Shown here piece after piece: positions 27,798 to 36,250 of a stretch of DNA of 42,556 bases. How positions within the stretch are numbered: the first letter of the stretch is position 1; each line of letters begins with the position of its first letter. Both the position numbers and the translations under genes were made by a program. Where the stretch lies: assembly GCA_016790515.1 (NCBI GenBank), contig JAEUOY010000034.1, positions 1 to 42,556 on the forward strand, given 5' to 3'. The notes below the pieces were generated by a model. The model did not search any database and was not told where the DNA came from. It saw nothing but the letters and a program-made list of their open reading frames with translations. The stretch is from Burkholderiaceae bacterium (GTDB lineage Bacteria > Pseudomonadota > Gammaproteobacteria > Burkholderiales > Burkholderiaceae_C).

Positions 27798-29321
27798 TTG
27801 GCTGAAACCCGTTCGCGCAGGGTGTTCTTCCTGCGTCTGCCCCGCTGTTCGCCGAAGGCCCTGGTGGCCGGGCTGTTGCTGGGCTTCGCGATCGGAGTGC
27901 CCGGCCCGCCGGCGGCGCTGGCGCAGGCGGTGTCGCCGGCGGCGCCTGCTGCCGCTGCAGCGCTGCCTTCGAGGCCGGGCGGGCCGTCGCTCGACACCAT
28001 GAAGGCGCTGGAGCAGCAGGTTCAGACGGTGCTGGGCGAGGCCCGCCAGCAGCAGGCAATGCTGGCGCAGTTGCGCGAGCAGCTGGCGGCCGCCGAGTCC
28101 GGCAATGCCTGGCTGCCTTGGCTGCTGCTCGGTCTGGTGACCACCAGCGCTTTGGCCGTCTGGCTGGCGCTGCGGGTCCGCCGGCTGAAGCTCGAACTGG
28201 CGCAGGCCCGCTGGGTCCTGACCGGCGATGAACTGCCGGCCTCGCAGGTCGGCGCCATGGCCGACCTGCGCGGCGCGCCGCTGCTGTCGCCGGAGCCCGC
28301 GCTGCTGTCGCCGCGGATCGATGCGACCCCGGGTGGCGTACCGACCTCGCCCGACATGGCGATCGCCGGCGGCGCGACGCCGGACGCCGCCGCAGCGGCT
28401 GCCGCCGCGGCGCCAGGTGCTGCGGCACTCCACGGCAGCGAACTGTCGTTCGGCACCGGGGTCCCGCCGCGGCCGGTGTCGGTGGAGGAATTGCTGGACC
28501 TGGACCAGCAGGTCGATTTCTTCCTGGCGCTCGGCCAGACCCAGTCGGCCATCGACCTGCTGCTCGGCCATGTGCGATCCACCGGCGGCACCTATGCGCT
28601 GCCCTATCTGAAGCTGCTGGAGATCTACCGCCTTCAGGGCGACGACGAGGCCTACGAGCGCACTCGCGAGCGCTTCAACCAGCGCTTCAACGCGCTTGCG
28701 CCCGATGGCGCGGGCGACCTGGCCGGCGGACGGGTGCTGGAGGACTATCCCGCGGTGGTGCAGCGTCTGCAGCGGGCCTGGGCGCACCCGCTGCGCGCAG
28801 CGGCCGAACTCGAATCGCTGCTGCTGCGCCGTGCCGACCTCGAGCCCTTCGACCTGCCGGCGTATCGCGAGATCCTGATGCTGCACGCACTGGTGCGCGA
28901 CCTGCCGGCCGGCGCGCTGCAGGCGGCGACGATCACGGTGCCCAAGGCGGCGCTGGGCGAAGCGTCGCCGCTGCGCGCGCCGGCCCGCGAGCCGCCGGAC
29001 GGCGGCGTCGACCTTCTGCTGCCGCTGGGCGACGATGGTGCTCGCAGCGGCGCGCCGCTGCACCTGTCCGAGCGGGCCAGCGCGCAGGCGATGCTCGCCG
29101 AGTGGGTGTTCTCCCGCGCGGTGCAGCCGTCGAGGCCGATCGACGCCACGCAGGCACCGATGCCGCTGGACCTCGACCTCAGCGAGTTCGCGCCGGCGCC
29201 GCGCGAGTTCACCCGTCCGGCCGCGTTCACCGACATCGACCAGCGCCACGACGGGCGTCTGTCGGAGCTCGGCGGGCGCGGCGACGCCGGGCGCGGCAAC
29301 CCGCCGCCATCGCGGTATTGA
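27798..29321 (+). CDS. FimV-like inner-membrane protein without LysM domain
   Basis: The product is about 507 residues. It starts with a signal sequence (basic RSRR, hydrophobic LVAGLLLGFAIGV, AALAQA cleavage), followed by a short coiled coil (LEQQVQTVLGEARQQQAMLAQLREQL), one membrane segment (WLPWLLLGLVTTSALAVWLAL, about 110-130) and a cytoplasmic tail. The tail stretch PVSVEELLDLDQQVDFFLALGQTQSAIDLL is the FimV C-terminal TPR-like signature. FimV proteins organise pili, polar localisation and cAMP signalling. The periplasmic LysM domain of Pseudomonas FimV is missing, so this is a short relative. No ATG is available: the start is TTG 27798 or GTG 27822. Divergent from a Crp/Fnr gene. Confidence 0.72.
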   Translation: MAETRSRRVFFLRLPRCSPKALVAGLLLGFAIGVPGPPAALAQAVSPAAPAAAAALPSRPGGPSLDTMKALEQQVQTVLGEARQQQAMLAQLREQLAAAESGNAWLPWLLLGLVTTSALAVWLALRVRRLKLELAQARWVLTGDELPASQVGAMADLRGAPLLSPEPALLSPRIDATPGGVPTSPDMAIAGGATPDAAAAAAAAAPGAAALHGSELSFGTGVPPRPVSVEELLDLDQQVDFFLALGQTQSAIDLLLGHVRSTGGTYALPYLKLLEIYRLQGDDEAYERTRERFNQRFNALAPDGAGDLAGGRVLEDYPAVVQRLQRAWAHPLRAAAELESLLLRRADLEPFDLPAYREILMLHALVRDLPAGALQAATITVPKAALGEASPLRAPAREPPDGGVDLLLPLGDDGARSGAPLHLSERASAQAMLAEWVFSRAVQPSRPIDATQAPMPLDLDLSEFAPAPREFTRPAAFTDIDQRHDGRLSELGGRGDAGRGNPPPSRY

Positions 29322-29351
29322 GCCGCTGCAGGTCGATCGCCGGCGGCGGCG

Positions 29352-30515
29352 TCAGATCCTGGCCAGCCGGCCCAGCGCCTCGTTCAGCGTCTCGTCCGTC
29401 TTCGCATAGCAGAAGCGCGCCAGTCCCTGGTTGCGGCCATCGTCGTAGAACGCCGACAGCGGGATCGCCGCGACGCCGACCTCGGTGGTCAGCCAGCGGC
29501 AGAAGTCGGCTTCGCCCAGGCTGCTGATCGCGCTGTAGTCGACCACCTGGAAGTAGCTGCCCTCGCTGGGCAGCAGGCGCAGGCGCGTGGCCGCCAGGCC
29601 GCTGCGGAACAGGTCGCGCTTGCGCTGGTAGAACGCCGGCAGGCCGAGGTAGGGCGCCGGGTCGGCCAGGTAGCGCGCCAGACCGTGCTGCATCGGCGTG
29701 TTGACGGTGAAGACGTTGAACTGGTGCACCTTGCGGAACTCGGCGGTCAGCGCCGCCGGCGCGGCCACCGTGCCGACCTTCCAGCCGGTGACGTGGAAGG
29801 TCTTGCCGAAGCTGGAGATCACGAACGCGCGCGCCGCCAGCTCGGGGTGGGCCGAGGCGCTGGCATGGCGCTCGCCGTCGTAGACCATGTGCTCGTAGAC
29901 CTCGTCGGCGATCAGCAGCACCTCGGTCGGGCGCAGGATCTCGGCCAGCCGGTCCAGGTCGGCGGCGCGCCAGATCGTCGCGCTGGGGTTGTGCGGGGTG
30001 TTGACGATGATCGCCCGGGTGCGCGGCGTGATCGCCGCGGCGATGGCGTCGAAATCGGGGCGGAAGGTCTCGGCCTTCAGCGCGACGCGCACCACGCTGC
30101 CGCCGGCCAGCTCGATGTTGGGCACGTAGCTGTCGTAGTTGGGCTCGAGCACGATGACCTCGTCGCCCGGCCCGACCACCGCCAGGATCGCGGTCAGGAT
30201 CGCCTGGGTCGCGCCGGCGGTGATCGTGATCTCGCTCGCCGGGTCGTAGCGCCGGCCGTACAGCGCCGCAGTCTTGGCCGCCACCGCGTCGCGCAGCGGC
30301 GCCACGCCGGCCATCGGCGGGTACTGGTTCAGGCCTTCGCGCATCGCCTGGCAGACCGCGTCGACCAGCGCCGGGTCGCCCTCGAAATCGGGGAAGCCCT
30401 GGCCCAGGTTGACGGCGCCGCGCTCGGCGGCCAGCGCCGACATCACGGTGAAGATGGTGGTGCCCACCTTGGGCAGGCGGGTCGGCGGCAGCGGGGTGCG
30501 GGGCAGGGCGTTCAT
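29352..30515 (-). CDS. ybdL: Methionine/glutamine-type aminotransferase (YbdL family)
   Basis: The 387-residue PLP enzyme is a class I aminotransferase. K238 (SSFGKTFHVTGWKVG) binds PLP, with D204 (IADEVYEH) and N176 (NTPHNPSAT) as its usual partners. NLGQGFPDFEG and the overall layout match YbdL and kynurenine/glutamine transaminase K, which use methionine, aromatic amino acids or glutamine with 2-oxo acids. It is the last gene of the lptFG-cbiX-cysB-like operon, 14 nt after the regulator's stop, which fits a methionine/sulfur role. Substrate is inferred from family and context. Confidence 0.88.
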   Translation of the reverse strand: MNALPRTPLPPTRLPKVGTTIFTVMSALAAERGAVNLGQGFPDFEGDPALVDAVCQAMREGLNQYPPMAGVAPLRDAVAAKTAALYGRRYDPASEITITAGATQAILTAILAVVGPGDEVIVLEPNYDSYVPNIELAGGSVVRVALKAETFRPDFDAIAAAITPRTRAIIVNTPHNPSATIWRAADLDRLAEILRPTEVLLIADEVYEHMVYDGERHASASAHPELAARAFVISSFGKTFHVTGWKVGTVAAPAALTAEFRKVHQFNVFTVNTPMQHGLARYLADPAPYLGLPAFYQRKRDLFRSGLAATRLRLLPSEGSYFQVVDYSAISSLGEADFCRWLTTEVGVAAIPLSAFYDDGRNQGLARFCYAKTDETLNEALGRLARI

Positions 30516-30529
30516 GGCGGGTCGATGGG

Positions 30530-31486
30530 TCAGAGGTCGTAGTCGAGCGCCTGGCCGCCCGGGCGCTCGGCCATCGCGCGCTCGATCAGCGAGCGGGTCA
30601 GCCGCTCGCTCAGCAGTTCGGCGAAGGCGTGGACGAAGTGGCGCAGGTAGGCGCCGCGCTTGAAGGCCACGCGCGACGTGTTGGGGCCGAACAGGTGGCC
30701 CACCGGCCGCCAGGCCAGGTCGCCGCCGGGCGGGTCGTCGCGCACCGCCATCTCGGCCACCAGCCCGACGCCCATGCCCAGCCGGACGTAGGTCTTGATG
30801 ACGTCGGCGTCGATCGCCTCGAGCGCGATGTTGGGCTTCAGCCGGGCCTTGGCGAACGCCGCGTCGATGCGGCTGCGGCCGCTGAACGTGGGGTGGTAGG
30901 TGATCAGCGGCTCGGCCGCCACCTGGTCCAGCGTCGGCCGCTCGACCGCGGCCAGCGGGTGCCTGGCCGGCACCACCAGCACATGCTGCCATTCGTAGCA
31001 CGGCAGGCTGACCAGGCCCTCGGTGTCGGCGAGCGACTCGGTGGCCAGGCCGATCTCGGCCACGTCGTCGAGCAGCATGCGCGCGACGTCGCCGGGCGTG
31101 CCCTGGTGCAGCACCACCTGCACCTTCGGGAAGCGCCGGCGCAGCTGCGCCACCGGCTCGGGAAGCACGTAGCGTGCCTGCGAATGGGTGGTGGCGATCG
31201 ACAGCGTGCCGGCGTCCTGCTTCGAGAACTCGTCGCCGATGCGCTTGAGGTTGGCGACCTCGCGCATGATCACCTCGACCGACTGCAGCACCAGCCGCCC
31301 CGGCTCGGTGACGCGGCGGATGCGCTTGCCGTGGCGCGCGAAGATGTCCACCCCCAGCTCCTCCTCGAGCTCGAGGATCGCCTTGCTGATGCCCGGCTGC
31401 GAGGTGTGCAGCGCCTTGGCCGTCTCGGTCAGGTTGAGATTGCGCCGCACGGCCTCCTGCACGAAGCGGAACTGGTGCAGGTTCAT
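30530..31486 (-). CDS. cysB: CysB/Cbl-type LysR regulator of sulfur metabolism
   Basis: The 318-residue LysR protein has the start of CysB/Cbl proteins (MNLHQFRFVQEAVRRNLNLTETAKALHTSQPGISKAI, with HTH near residues 19-40) and the CysB-like linker FARHGKRI and effector segment IATTHSQARYVLPE. CysB responds to N-acetylserine or O-acetylserine, Cbl to adenosine phosphosulfate, and they switch on sulfate and sulfonate genes. Its start overlaps the cbiX stop by four bases (ATGA). The neighbouring sirohydrochlorin chelatase makes sirohaem for sulfite reductase, which supports the sulfur role. CysB versus Cbl cannot be settled from sequence alone. Confidence 0.85.
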   Translation of the reverse strand: MNLHQFRFVQEAVRRNLNLTETAKALHTSQPGISKAILELEEELGVDIFARHGKRIRRVTEPGRLVLQSVEVIMREVANLKRIGDEFSKQDAGTLSIATTHSQARYVLPEPVAQLRRRFPKVQVVLHQGTPGDVARMLLDDVAEIGLATESLADTEGLVSLPCYEWQHVLVVPARHPLAAVERPTLDQVAAEPLITYHPTFSGRSRIDAAFAKARLKPNIALEAIDADVIKTYVRLGMGVGLVAEMAVRDDPPGGDLAWRPVGHLFGPNTSRVAFKRGAYLRHFVHAFAELLSERLTRSLIERAMAERPGGQALDYDL

Positions 31487-31902
31487 CGCACCGCCACCTC
31501 CGGCGCGGTGGCGTCGAGCGCGACCGCGGCCATCGCCTCGATCAGCGCCGGCGCTTCGCCCACGGTGCGGCGCAGCGTGAAGCCGACCTGCGGGTTCGAG
31601 GACTGCAGCCGCGCCATCAGCGCCGGGATGTCCTTGCGCACATGGCCGCCGGCGCCCAGGAACAGCGGCACCACGTCCACCATGGTGCAGCCGGCGTCCA
31701 CCAGCGCCTGGCCGGCGCCGACCAGATCGGGCGCCATGAATTCGAGGAAGGCCAGCGCCACGCGGTCGCGCCCGCGCACCGACCGGCAACGCTCGGCCAC
31801 TGCCTCGAAGGGCCGTGCCCACTGCGGATCGCGCGCGCCGTGGGCGAACAGCAGCAGGCCGCGAACCGGCTCGGGTGGGCTGGGCATCGGGTTGTCGCTC
31901 AT
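31483..31902 (-). CDS. cbiX: Single-domain sirohydrochlorin chelatase (CbiX/SirB type)
   Basis: The 139-residue protein is a short CbiX-like chelatase. The two metal-binding His are H21 in LFAHGARDPQW and H87 in LGAGGHVRKDIP. It inserts Fe2+ into sirohydrochlorin to make sirohaem, or cobalt in B12 synthesis. Its tight overlap with the CysB-type regulator favours the sirohaem role, which serves sulfite or nitrite reductase. Single-domain CbiX proteins work as homodimers. The start is 8 nt after lptG. Confidence 0.87.
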   Translation of the reverse strand: MSDNPMPSPPEPVRGLLLFAHGARDPQWARPFEAVAERCRSVRGRDRVALAFLEFMAPDLVGAGQALVDAGCTMVDVVPLFLGAGGHVRKDIPALMARLQSSNPQVGFTLRRTVGEAPALIEAMAAVALDATAPEVAVR

Positions 31903-31910
31903 CGGTGAGG

Positions 31911-33023
31911 CTATCGGTAGCGGACCAGCCAGGCGAAGGCGGCCATCGAGACCAGCAGGTACAGCCCGCTCGGCGCCGCGGCGACCAGCCAGGGTGTCCA
32001 TTGCCTGAGCATGCCGAGGTGGCCGCTGGCGTTGTTCAGCAGCACGAAGCTGATGCCCAGCATGATGCCGCCGAACACCTTGTAGCTGATGCCGCCGGCG
32101 CGCGCGTGCAGGTAGGCGAAGGGCAGCGCCAGCGCCACCATCACGACGCAGGCCAGCGGGTACAGCGCCTTCTTCCAGAACTGGATCTCGTAGCGCTGCA
32201 CCGCCTGGTCCTGGTCGCTCAGGTGGTTGGCATAGCGCCACAGGTCGACGGTGGACATCACCCCCACCGGCAACAGCGCAGCCGCCACCACCGAGCGGTC
32301 CAGCGTGCTGGGCCAGACCAGCGCGGGCAGCGTCTGCTGCACCAGCGCGGTGCCGCGCGCGGCGGCCTCGGGGGTCGGCCAGTCGGTGCGCTGCACCTCG
32401 CGCAGCCGCCAGTGGCCGTTGCCGAGCACCTGGCCCGACGTGGCCTCCAGCCGGGTGCGCAGGCGGCCTTCGGCGTCGAACTCGAAGATGCGCACGCCGA
32501 GCATCTCGCCGGCGCCACCGGCGGCGCTGACGTTGACCGAGATCGCGCGCTCGCCGTCGGGGCCCGGGCGGCGTTCCTTCATCCAGGCGCCGCCGCCGCC
32601 CAGCGCCAGGCCGCGCGCGCCGGCCTTCAGCGCCAGCGCCTGGCGCTCGGTGACCGGCGCCAGGTAGTCGCCGACGACGAAGGTCAGCAGCGCGAAGACC
32701 AGCCCGGGCAGCGCCAGCAGCCGCAGCGCCCGGCCGGGCCCGAGGCCGGCGGTGCGCAGGATCGTGAACTCGGAGGACTGCGCCAGCCGGGCCATCGCGT
32801 AGATCGTGCCGATCAGCACCGCGATCGGGAACAGCTCGTAGAAATGCCCCGGCAGCTCCATCACGCAGCGCAGCGCGGCCTGGCCCAGGCCGTAGCCGCT
32901 GCGGCCGACGTTCTCCAGCTCGTCGACGAAATCGATGAAGAAGAACAGGCTCAGGAACGCCACCGCGACGAACACCACCGACCAGACGATGTCGCGGTAC
33001 AGCAGCAGCCGCACGGTCTTCAA
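31911..33023 (-). CDS. lptG: LPS export system permease LptG
   Basis: The 370-residue protein has six membrane segments in two groups of three around a periplasmic beta-jellyroll domain (about residues 135-265). Its start MKTVRLLLYRDIVWSVVFVA, then FFFIDFVDELENVG, is typical of LptG. With LptF and LptB it drives LPS extraction from the inner membrane. The start is a TTG at 33023: it shares TTGA with the lptF stop and gives the exact family N terminus, while no ATG is present. The TTG may hold down expression relative to LptF, although the two are needed in equal amounts. Confidence 0.92.
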   Translation of the reverse strand: MKTVRLLLYRDIVWSVVFVAVAFLSLFFFIDFVDELENVGRSGYGLGQAALRCVMELPGHFYELFPIAVLIGTIYAMARLAQSSEFTILRTAGLGPGRALRLLALPGLVFALLTFVVGDYLAPVTERQALALKAGARGLALGGGGAWMKERRPGPDGERAISVNVSAAGGAGEMLGVRIFEFDAEGRLRTRLEATSGQVLGNGHWRLREVQRTDWPTPEAAARGTALVQQTLPALVWPSTLDRSVVAAALLPVGVMSTVDLWRYANHLSDQDQAVQRYEIQFWKKALYPLACVVMVALALPFAYLHARAGGISYKVFGGIMLGISFVLLNNASGHLGMLRQWTPWLVAAAPSGLYLLVSMAAFAWLVRYR

Positions 33024-34111
33024 GCGGCGGCCCTCCGTGCCAACGGCCGCCAGACTGCCGCATGGTCGCGCCACCATATCAGCGCCAGGCCGAGCACGAA
33101 CGTGCCGCCATGCAGCGCCAGCATCACCGCGCCCATGCCGTAGCGGCCGCCGCCGACCCAGGCCTTCGACAGGTTGATCAGGTTGAAATAGACGACGAAA
33201 GCCAGCAGCGCGACCAGCAGGTTCCAGTTGCTGGCCCGCCGGGGCTGGGTGGCCGACAGGCCCACGCCCAGCAGCAGCAGGTTGGCGCAGGCCAGCAGCA
33301 TGCCGAAGCGCCAGGTCAGCTCGGCCCTGTTGCGCGGCGTGGGCTGCTGCATCAACGCCAGCGTGCCGACCGTGCGCGGCGATGCGGTCTGGGCCTGGCG
33401 TACCGCCGTCTCGCCCACCACCACCCGGTAGCGGTCGAAGCTGCTGAGCGTGCGCACGCCGCTGCGGCTGTCGATCTCGTTGCGCTGGCCGTCGTCGAGC
33501 TGCAGCACGCGGTCGGGGCCCTCGGCGAGCAACTGGCCGCTGCGCGCCGAGACCACCGACTCGACCGGCGGCTGCCGGGTCAGCACGAACACGTTGTGGG
33601 CTTCGGCGCTCTCGCGGCTGGCGCGATCGATGAAGAAGACGCGGCTGCCGTCGCGCGAGGTCTGGAACACGCCGGGCGCGACCCGCGACAGGTCCGATCG
33701 CTGCTCGTAGCGGGCGCGCAGTTCGTCGCTGCTGCGGTTGCCCCAGGGCCAGACGAACAGCAGCAGCGCGCCCACTACCAGAAGCACCGGCCAGGCCATG
33801 CCCAGCACCGGCCGCACGAAGCGGCCCAGCCCCAGGCCACTGGCGAACCAGATCGTCATCTCGCTGTCGCGGTACATGCGGCCCAGCGTGACCACCACCG
33901 CGATGAACAGGCTCAGGCCCAGCATCGTCGGCAGGTGGCCCAGCGCGAAGTAGCCGAGCACCAGCACCACGTCCTCGGGGTTCACCGTGCCGCCGGCGGC
34001 CAGGCCCAGCGTGCGGATGAGCATCATCGTGATCACGATCGTCAGGATCACCACCAGCGTCGCACCGAAGCTGCGGGCCAGCTCTCGGCGCACGGTCGCA
34101 TCGAATAACAT
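33020..34111 (-). CDS. lptF: LPS export system permease LptF
   Basis: The 363-residue protein begins MLFDATVRRELARSFGATLVVIL, the standard LptF start, and shows six membrane segments with a periplasmic domain between the third and fourth (about 115-260). RMYRDSEMTIWFASGL is the coupling-helix segment contacting LptB. It is the first gene of a five-gene minus-strand operon and overlaps lptG by four bases. Its ATG is only 28 bp from the divergent pepA start, the same neighbour as in E. coli. Confidence 0.92.
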   Translation of the reverse strand: MLFDATVRRELARSFGATLVVILTIVITMMLIRTLGLAAGGTVNPEDVVLVLGYFALGHLPTMLGLSLFIAVVVTLGRMYRDSEMTIWFASGLGLGRFVRPVLGMAWPVLLVVGALLLFVWPWGNRSSDELRARYEQRSDLSRVAPGVFQTSRDGSRVFFIDRASRESAEAHNVFVLTRQPPVESVVSARSGQLLAEGPDRVLQLDDGQRNEIDSRSGVRTLSSFDRYRVVVGETAVRQAQTASPRTVGTLALMQQPTPRNRAELTWRFGMLLACANLLLLGVGLSATQPRRASNWNLLVALLAFVVYFNLINLSKAWVGGGRYGMGAVMLALHGGTFVLGLALIWWRDHAAVWRPLARRAAA

Positions 34112-34139
34112 CTTCGGCTCTGTTGAAAGCGAGCCGATT
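34112..34139. promoter_or_regulatory. 28-bp divergent lptF/pepA spacer
   Basis: This gap must separate two divergent genes but is too short for two full promoters, so at least one -35/-10 pair must lie inside the opposite coding region. I see no confident box. A short AAAGCGAG stretch before pepA may serve as its ribosome site. Confidence 0.3.
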
Positions 34140-35603
34140 ATGGACTTCCGTACCCAGGTCACCGCCGCCGGCGCCGCGAGCCGCGTCAATGCCGATGCGC
34201 TGTTGCTGCTGCTGGTGGGCGATTCGCTGCCGGCGGGGCTGGACGAGCCGCTGGCCGCTGCAGTGAACGAGGCGATCGCGGCGGGCGACTTCGCGCTGAA
34301 GCCCGGCAAGTGGGTCAACCTGCGCCAGGTGGCCGGGGTCAAGGCGCCGCGGGTGCTGGTGGCGGCCTGCCGCGACGCCGGCGCGAAGTCGGTCAAGGCC
34401 GCCGCCGCGGCCGCGCTGGGGCTGATCAAGGGCCTCGGCGTCGAGCACCTGGCGGTGCAGATCAGCGGCGCCGATGCGGTCACCGGCGCCCAGGCCGAGG
34501 CGCTGGCCAGTGCCGCCGGCGAAGCGGTCTACCTCTACCGCACGACCAAGCCCAGCGCGGGCGAGGCGCCGAAGCTGGACAAGCTGACGCTGCTGGTCGC
34601 CGACAAGGCCACCGCCAAGGCCGCCGGCGAAGGCCTGAAGCGCGGCGCGGCGATCGTCGACGGCGTGACGCTGGCGCGCGAACTGGCCAACCGCCCCGGC
34701 AACCACTGCACGCCGGCGATGCTGGCCGCCGAGGCGCGCAAGCTCGCCCATGCCGAGGGCCTGAAGATCGAGGTGTTCGACCGCAAGGAGATCGAGGCGC
34801 TGGGCCTGGGCAGCTTCCTCGCGGTGGCCCGGGGCTCGGACGAGCCGCCGCGCTTCGTCGTGATGCACTACCGCGGCGCGGCCAAGTCGGTGGCCCCGCT
34901 GGTGCTGGTGGGCAAGGGCATCACCTTCGACTCGGGCGGCATCTCGCTGAAGCCCGGCGCCGAGATGGACGAGATGAAGTTCGACATGGGTGGCGCCGCC
35001 AGCGTGATCGGCACGCTGTGCGCGGTGTCGCGGCTGAAGGCCGAGGTCAACCTGATCGGCGTCATCGCGGCCACCGAGAACCTGCCCAGCGGCAAGGCGC
35101 TGAAGCCCGGCGACGTGATCACCAGCCTGTCGGGCCAGACCATCGAGGTGCTGAACACCGACGCCGAGGGCCGGCTGATCCTGTGCGACGCGCTGACCTA
35201 TGCCGAGCGTTTCGAGCCGGCCGCGGTGGTCGACATCGCGACGCTGACCGGCGCCTGCGTGGTCGCGCTGGGCGCGGTGCGATCGGGGATGTTCTCGGCC
35301 GACGACGCGCTGGCCGCCGAGCTGATGGCCGCCGGAGAGGCCGCGCTCGACCCCTGCTGGCGCATGCCGCTGGACGACGACTACGACGAAGGCCTGAAGA
35401 GCAACTTCGCCGACATGGCCAACATCGGCGGCCGTGCCGGCGGCGCGATCACTGCCGCGATGTTCCTCAAGCGCTTCACGAAGAAGCTGCGCTGGGCCCA
35501 CCTGGACATCGCCGGCACCGCCTGGAAGGGCGGCGCCGCCAAGGGCGCCACCGGCCGGCCGGTGGGGCTGCTGACGCACTGGGTGCTGTCGCGGGCCGGC
35601 TGA
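34140..35603 (+). CDS. pepA: Leucyl aminopeptidase
   Basis: The 487-residue protein is an M17 leucine aminopeptidase. The C-terminal catalytic domain shows GKGITFDSGGISLKPG and the family signature NTDAEGRL, which carry the two-metal site, plus the Arg that positions bicarbonate in that signature. The N-terminal domain is variable. It trims N-terminal residues from peptides in the cytoplasm; in E. coli PepA also binds DNA at carAB and in Xer recombination, which cannot be assumed here. It is followed 19 nt later by holC, a conserved pairing. Confidence 0.95.
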   Translation: MDFRTQVTAAGAASRVNADALLLLLVGDSLPAGLDEPLAAAVNEAIAAGDFALKPGKWVNLRQVAGVKAPRVLVAACRDAGAKSVKAAAAAALGLIKGLGVEHLAVQISGADAVTGAQAEALASAAGEAVYLYRTTKPSAGEAPKLDKLTLLVADKATAKAAGEGLKRGAAIVDGVTLARELANRPGNHCTPAMLAAEARKLAHAEGLKIEVFDRKEIEALGLGSFLAVARGSDEPPRFVVMHYRGAAKSVAPLVLVGKGITFDSGGISLKPGAEMDEMKFDMGGAASVIGTLCAVSRLKAEVNLIGVIAATENLPSGKALKPGDVITSLSGQTIEVLNTDAEGRLILCDALTYAERFEPAAVVDIATLTGACVVALGAVRSGMFSADDALAAELMAAGEAALDPCWRMPLDDDYDEGLKSNFADMANIGGRAGGAITAAMFLKRFTKKLRWAHLDIAGTAWKGGAAKGATGRPVGLLTHWVLSRAG

Positions 35604-35622
35604 TCGCGGCGGCCCCGTCGGC

Positions 35623-36069
35623 ATGACCCGTGTCGACTTCCACACCGGCGTGGCCGACCCGCTCGGCCACACCTGCCGGCTGGTGCGCAAGGCCTGGCGC
35701 AGCGGCCACCGGGTGGTGGTCACCGGGTCGCCCGAGCTGCTGGCCCGGCTCGACCTGGCGCTGTGGACCTTCGATCCCGGCGACTTCATCCCGCATGCCC
35801 GGCTGCGTGCGGGCCAGGCGGCGGCGTCGCTGCTCGAGCGCACGCCGGTGTGGCTGGCCGACCGGCCGGGCGACGCACCGGCAGCCGAGGGTGTCGGAGA
35901 AGTGCTCGTCAACCTGGGGCCTGAGACGCCGGCGGGCTTCGAGCGCTACCCGCGGGTGATCGAGATCGTCGCCCAGCCTGACGACGCGGTGGCCAGCGGC
36001 CGCCAGCGCTGGCGCCGCTACCAGTCGCTGGGTCTGGCGCCGACCAACCATCCGCAACCGGCACCCTGA
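35623..36069 (+). CDS. holC: DNA polymerase III chi subunit
   Basis: The 148-residue protein resembles HolC: VDFHTGVADPLGHTCRLVRKAW at the N terminus, RLDLALWTFDPGDFIPH in the middle and RWRRYQSLG at the end, with the usual family length. Chi links the clamp loader to single-stranded DNA-binding protein at the replication fork. Its position directly after pepA is that of E. coli and other proteobacteria. The sequence varies a lot in this family, so the neighbourhood adds weight. Confidence 0.86.
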   Translation: MTRVDFHTGVADPLGHTCRLVRKAWRSGHRVVVTGSPELLARLDLALWTFDPGDFIPHARLRAGQAAASLLERTPVWLADRPGDAPAAEGVGEVLVNLGPETPAGFERYPRVIEIVAQPDDAVASGRQRWRRYQSLGLAPTNHPQPAP

Positions 36070-36237
36070 CCGAAGCGCTGCCGGATCGCGGCACAGGGCT
36101 TGCGAGTCGAGGGCGTGGCCGCTGCTGCCGCTAGGGCAAGCCCCGAGCCCGCAGGCCCGGAACCGCGTGTCAACAGGTGTATCGTCACGCCCGTTGAGAA
36201 AACTGCGTTCGACGCCTTCTCTTCAACATACCCATCC

Positions 36238-36242
36238 GGAGG
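36238..36242 (+). promoter_or_regulatory. Strong ribosome binding site of the LivK-type gene
   Basis: A full GGAGG lies 8 nt before the ATG at 36251, stronger than most in this window. The 180-nt gap before it (36070-36250) has no other gene; no confident -35/-10 pair was found, though TTGAGA at 36194 is a weak -35 candidate. Confidence 0.7.
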
Positions 36243-36250
36243 TTCTTTTC

